Made by a program: the position numbers and the translations under genes
Notes under the pieces: model-generated
Told to the model about the DNA's origin: nothing
The model's database searches: none
The model's input: only the letters and a program-made list of their open reading frames with translations
Assembly: GCA_963677915.2 (NCBI GenBank)
Contig: CAXXGE010000043.1
Location: forward strand, 1-36,202
Reading direction: 5' to 3'
Origin: G963677915 sp963677915
GTDB taxonomy: Bacteria > Bacillota > Clostridia > Lachnospirales > Vallitaleaceae
DNA: 36,202 nt
Shown: in pieces, positions 35,038 through 36,202 of the stretch
Numbering within the stretch: position 1 is the first letter of the stretch
Layout: the number at the start of each line of letters is the position of its first letter

Positions 35038-36027
35038 ATGAGTAAACGCAAGAAGAAACAACCCATGGTAAATCTGAACGTTTTGGCAGTCTTAATATTT
35101 TTAAGCGTCTTCACAGGATTCTGGCTTTCGGAACAGTTGTCCGCAAAACGGTATGCTGCAGTTGAAAGTGAGCCTGAAACGGTGATACAGCAGACAGAGA
35201 CACCCAAAGAAGTCACGGAACCGGAACCAACCGCTCAGGAAATGAAAGAGCCGGACCAGGTAGAAGCGGAAGAACCGGAAGAAGCCAAAGAGGAACTGCC
35301 TGCTGAAGAGCCGGAAGCGGATGCTTTGGACAATACGGCCATCGGGTGGTCATTCAAAAGGAATACGGACCATACCCCGGTCATAGGATACAACCAGGGA
35401 ATCGACCTGGAAAAATATGATGCCTTTTACATCAACAACAAGACGGATGAGAAAGTGGTCTACCTGACCTTCGATCTGGGCTATGAAAACGGCTACACGC
35501 CAATGATACTCGATTCGCTGAAACGGAACGGTGTCAAGGCTGCGTTTTTCATTCTGGATGACGTCGTCAAAACCAATCCGGAGCTGTGCATCCGCATGAA
35601 AGAGGAAGGGCATGTGGTGGGCAACCATTCGAACACCCATCCGAGTTTGCCGACCTTGACGGATGAAGAGCTGCAGTGGGAGTTGACTTCTACGGCAGAT
35701 ATTTTCAAAGAAGCAACAGGCTATGAAATGGACAAGTTCCTGAGGCCGCCAAGAGCGGAATTCAGTGAGCGTACGCTGTACCTGACCAGACTGAACGGCT
35801 ACAGGTCCGTTTTCTACAGCATGGCTTATAAGGATTGGCTAGTCGACGACCAGCCGGGCGCGGATGCCGCTTACCAGCATGTCATGGACAACGTGCATCC
35901 AGGCGCCGTCATCTTGCTCCATGCCGTCTCACAGTCTAACGCGGAAGCGATGGACAGAATACTGTCTTCACTTCACGAACAGGGTTACAGGTTCGGCAGT
36001 CTGTATGAAATACCATCCATATACTAA
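35038..36027 (+). CDS. PdaA-like polysaccharide deacetylase
   Basis: Membrane-anchored NodB-family carbohydrate esterase (329 aa): one N-terminal membrane segment (about 12-30), a long Glu/Pro-rich linker (43-96), then the NodB domain. The metal and catalytic motifs are TFDLG (D146), HSNTH (H197, H201), RPPR (235-238) and LLHAVS (H294). The overall pattern, including YLTFDxGYENGYTP and DQPGADAAYQHVMDNVHPGA, is closest to PdaA, the muramic-acid deacetylase that forms delta-lactam in spore cortex. The second motif-1 acidic residue is Leu here. CGAGGAG precedes ATG. Sporulation is not proven by this gene alone. Confidence 0.85.
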   Translation: MSKRKKKQPMVNLNVLAVLIFLSVFTGFWLSEQLSAKRYAAVESEPETVIQQTETPKEVTEPEPTAQEMKEPDQVEAEEPEEAKEELPAEEPEADALDNTAIGWSFKRNTDHTPVIGYNQGIDLEKYDAFYINNKTDEKVVYLTFDLGYENGYTPMILDSLKRNGVKAAFFILDDVVKTNPELCIRMKEEGHVVGNHSNTHPSLPTLTDEELQWELTSTADIFKEATGYEMDKFLRPPRAEFSERTLYLTRLNGYRSVFYSMAYKDWLVDDQPGADAAYQHVMDNVHPGAVILLHAVSQSNAEAMDRILSSLHEQGYRFGSLYEIPSIY

Positions 36028-36063
36028 TTTATACCGGATGACAACTATATAGGAGGGAAAGAA

Positions 36064-36202
36064 ATGCAACAGTACAATAATGAGGAATATCGTAAAAGCA
36101 TGAGGTTGAAGTTTGATTTCAACAACATGATGTCGGATTTTGTAGGGGAATACGGCATCAAGGAAGAGGAGATCGCTGCACTGCAGGCCAAGATTGAAGC
36201 CG
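36064..36202 (+). CDS. Partial CDS, possibly glucose-6-phosphate isomerase N-terminus
   Basis: An open frame runs from ATG 36064 off the right edge (46 codons seen), with AGGAGG a few bases upstream. The LKFDFNNMMSDFVGEYGIKE segment reminds me of the N-terminus of some clostridial glucose-6-phosphate isomerases, but no catalytic residues are in view. The call is tentative; that it is a real gene is much surer. Confidence 0.45.
   Translation, partial: MQQYNNEEYRKSMRLKFDFNNMMSDFVGEYGIKEEEIAALQAKIEA

Overview
The window looks like the chromosomal replication-origin region of a low- to mid-GC Firmicute, most likely an anaerobic member of Clostridia. This rests on gene order and protein families, not on a database match: dnaA-dnaN-S4 protein-recF-gyrB-gyrA running left and rpmH-rnpA-yidD-yidC-jag-mnmE-mnmG-rsmG-parA-parB running right from one intergenic oriC, strong AGGAGG ribosome-binding sites, sigma-A type TTGACA/TATAAT promoters, a two-subunit class I fumarase, a DUF4446-type gene after parB, and a Firmicute-style fab/acc cluster. 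The genus cannot be fixed from this alone.

Layout. 1-2300 (minus): a 5S rRNA and a complete 16S rRNA with no 23S between them, their promoter, and a tRNA-Ser(GCU) with its own consensus promoter. 2376-5632 (minus): small membrane protein, fumarase beta and alpha subunits, and an exported CAP-like/SLH protein. 5794-14274 (minus): gyrA, gyrB, recF, S4 protein, dnaN, dnaA. 12699-12918 and 14275-14690: the two DnaA-box regions of a bipartite origin, with DnaA-trio-like repeats between dnaA and dnaN. 14811-21778 (plus): rpmH, rnpA, yidD, yidC, jag, mnmE, mnmG, rsmG and a GNAT acetyltransferase. 21826-22776 (minus): a membrane-anchored alpha/beta hydrolase. 22925-25170 (plus): a perfect parS site, parA, parB and a DUF4446 gene. 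25296-25568 (minus): an ArsR-type regulator. 25661-26530 (plus): rsmA. 26660-34922 (plus): fabH, acpP, fabD, fabG, fabF, accB, fabZ, accC, accD, accA behind a promoter overlapped by a perfect palindrome. 35038 to the end (plus): a PdaA-like polysaccharide deacetylase and the start of one more gene, possibly glucose-6-phosphate isomerase.

How it works together. DnaA, the clamp, RecF and gyrase initiate and sustain replication from the adjacent origin. ParA/ParB with parS segregate that origin. The rpmH-to-rsmG block makes ribosomal protein, RNase P protein, membrane insertase and tRNA/rRNA modification enzymes. The fab/acc cluster makes malonyl-CoA and elongates acyl-ACP, but no enoyl-ACP reductase and no dedicated regulator are encoded in it. 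Almost all genes lie on the leading strand of their replication arm; the hydrolase and the ArsR gene are the exceptions.

This is mainly a housekeeping region. I see no phage, transposon, CRISPR or defence system. The points worth a second look are the 16S-5S rRNA order, the palindrome controlling fabH, the absence of an enoyl reductase, several gene-junction hairpins, and the SLH protein lying directly upstream of fumarase.
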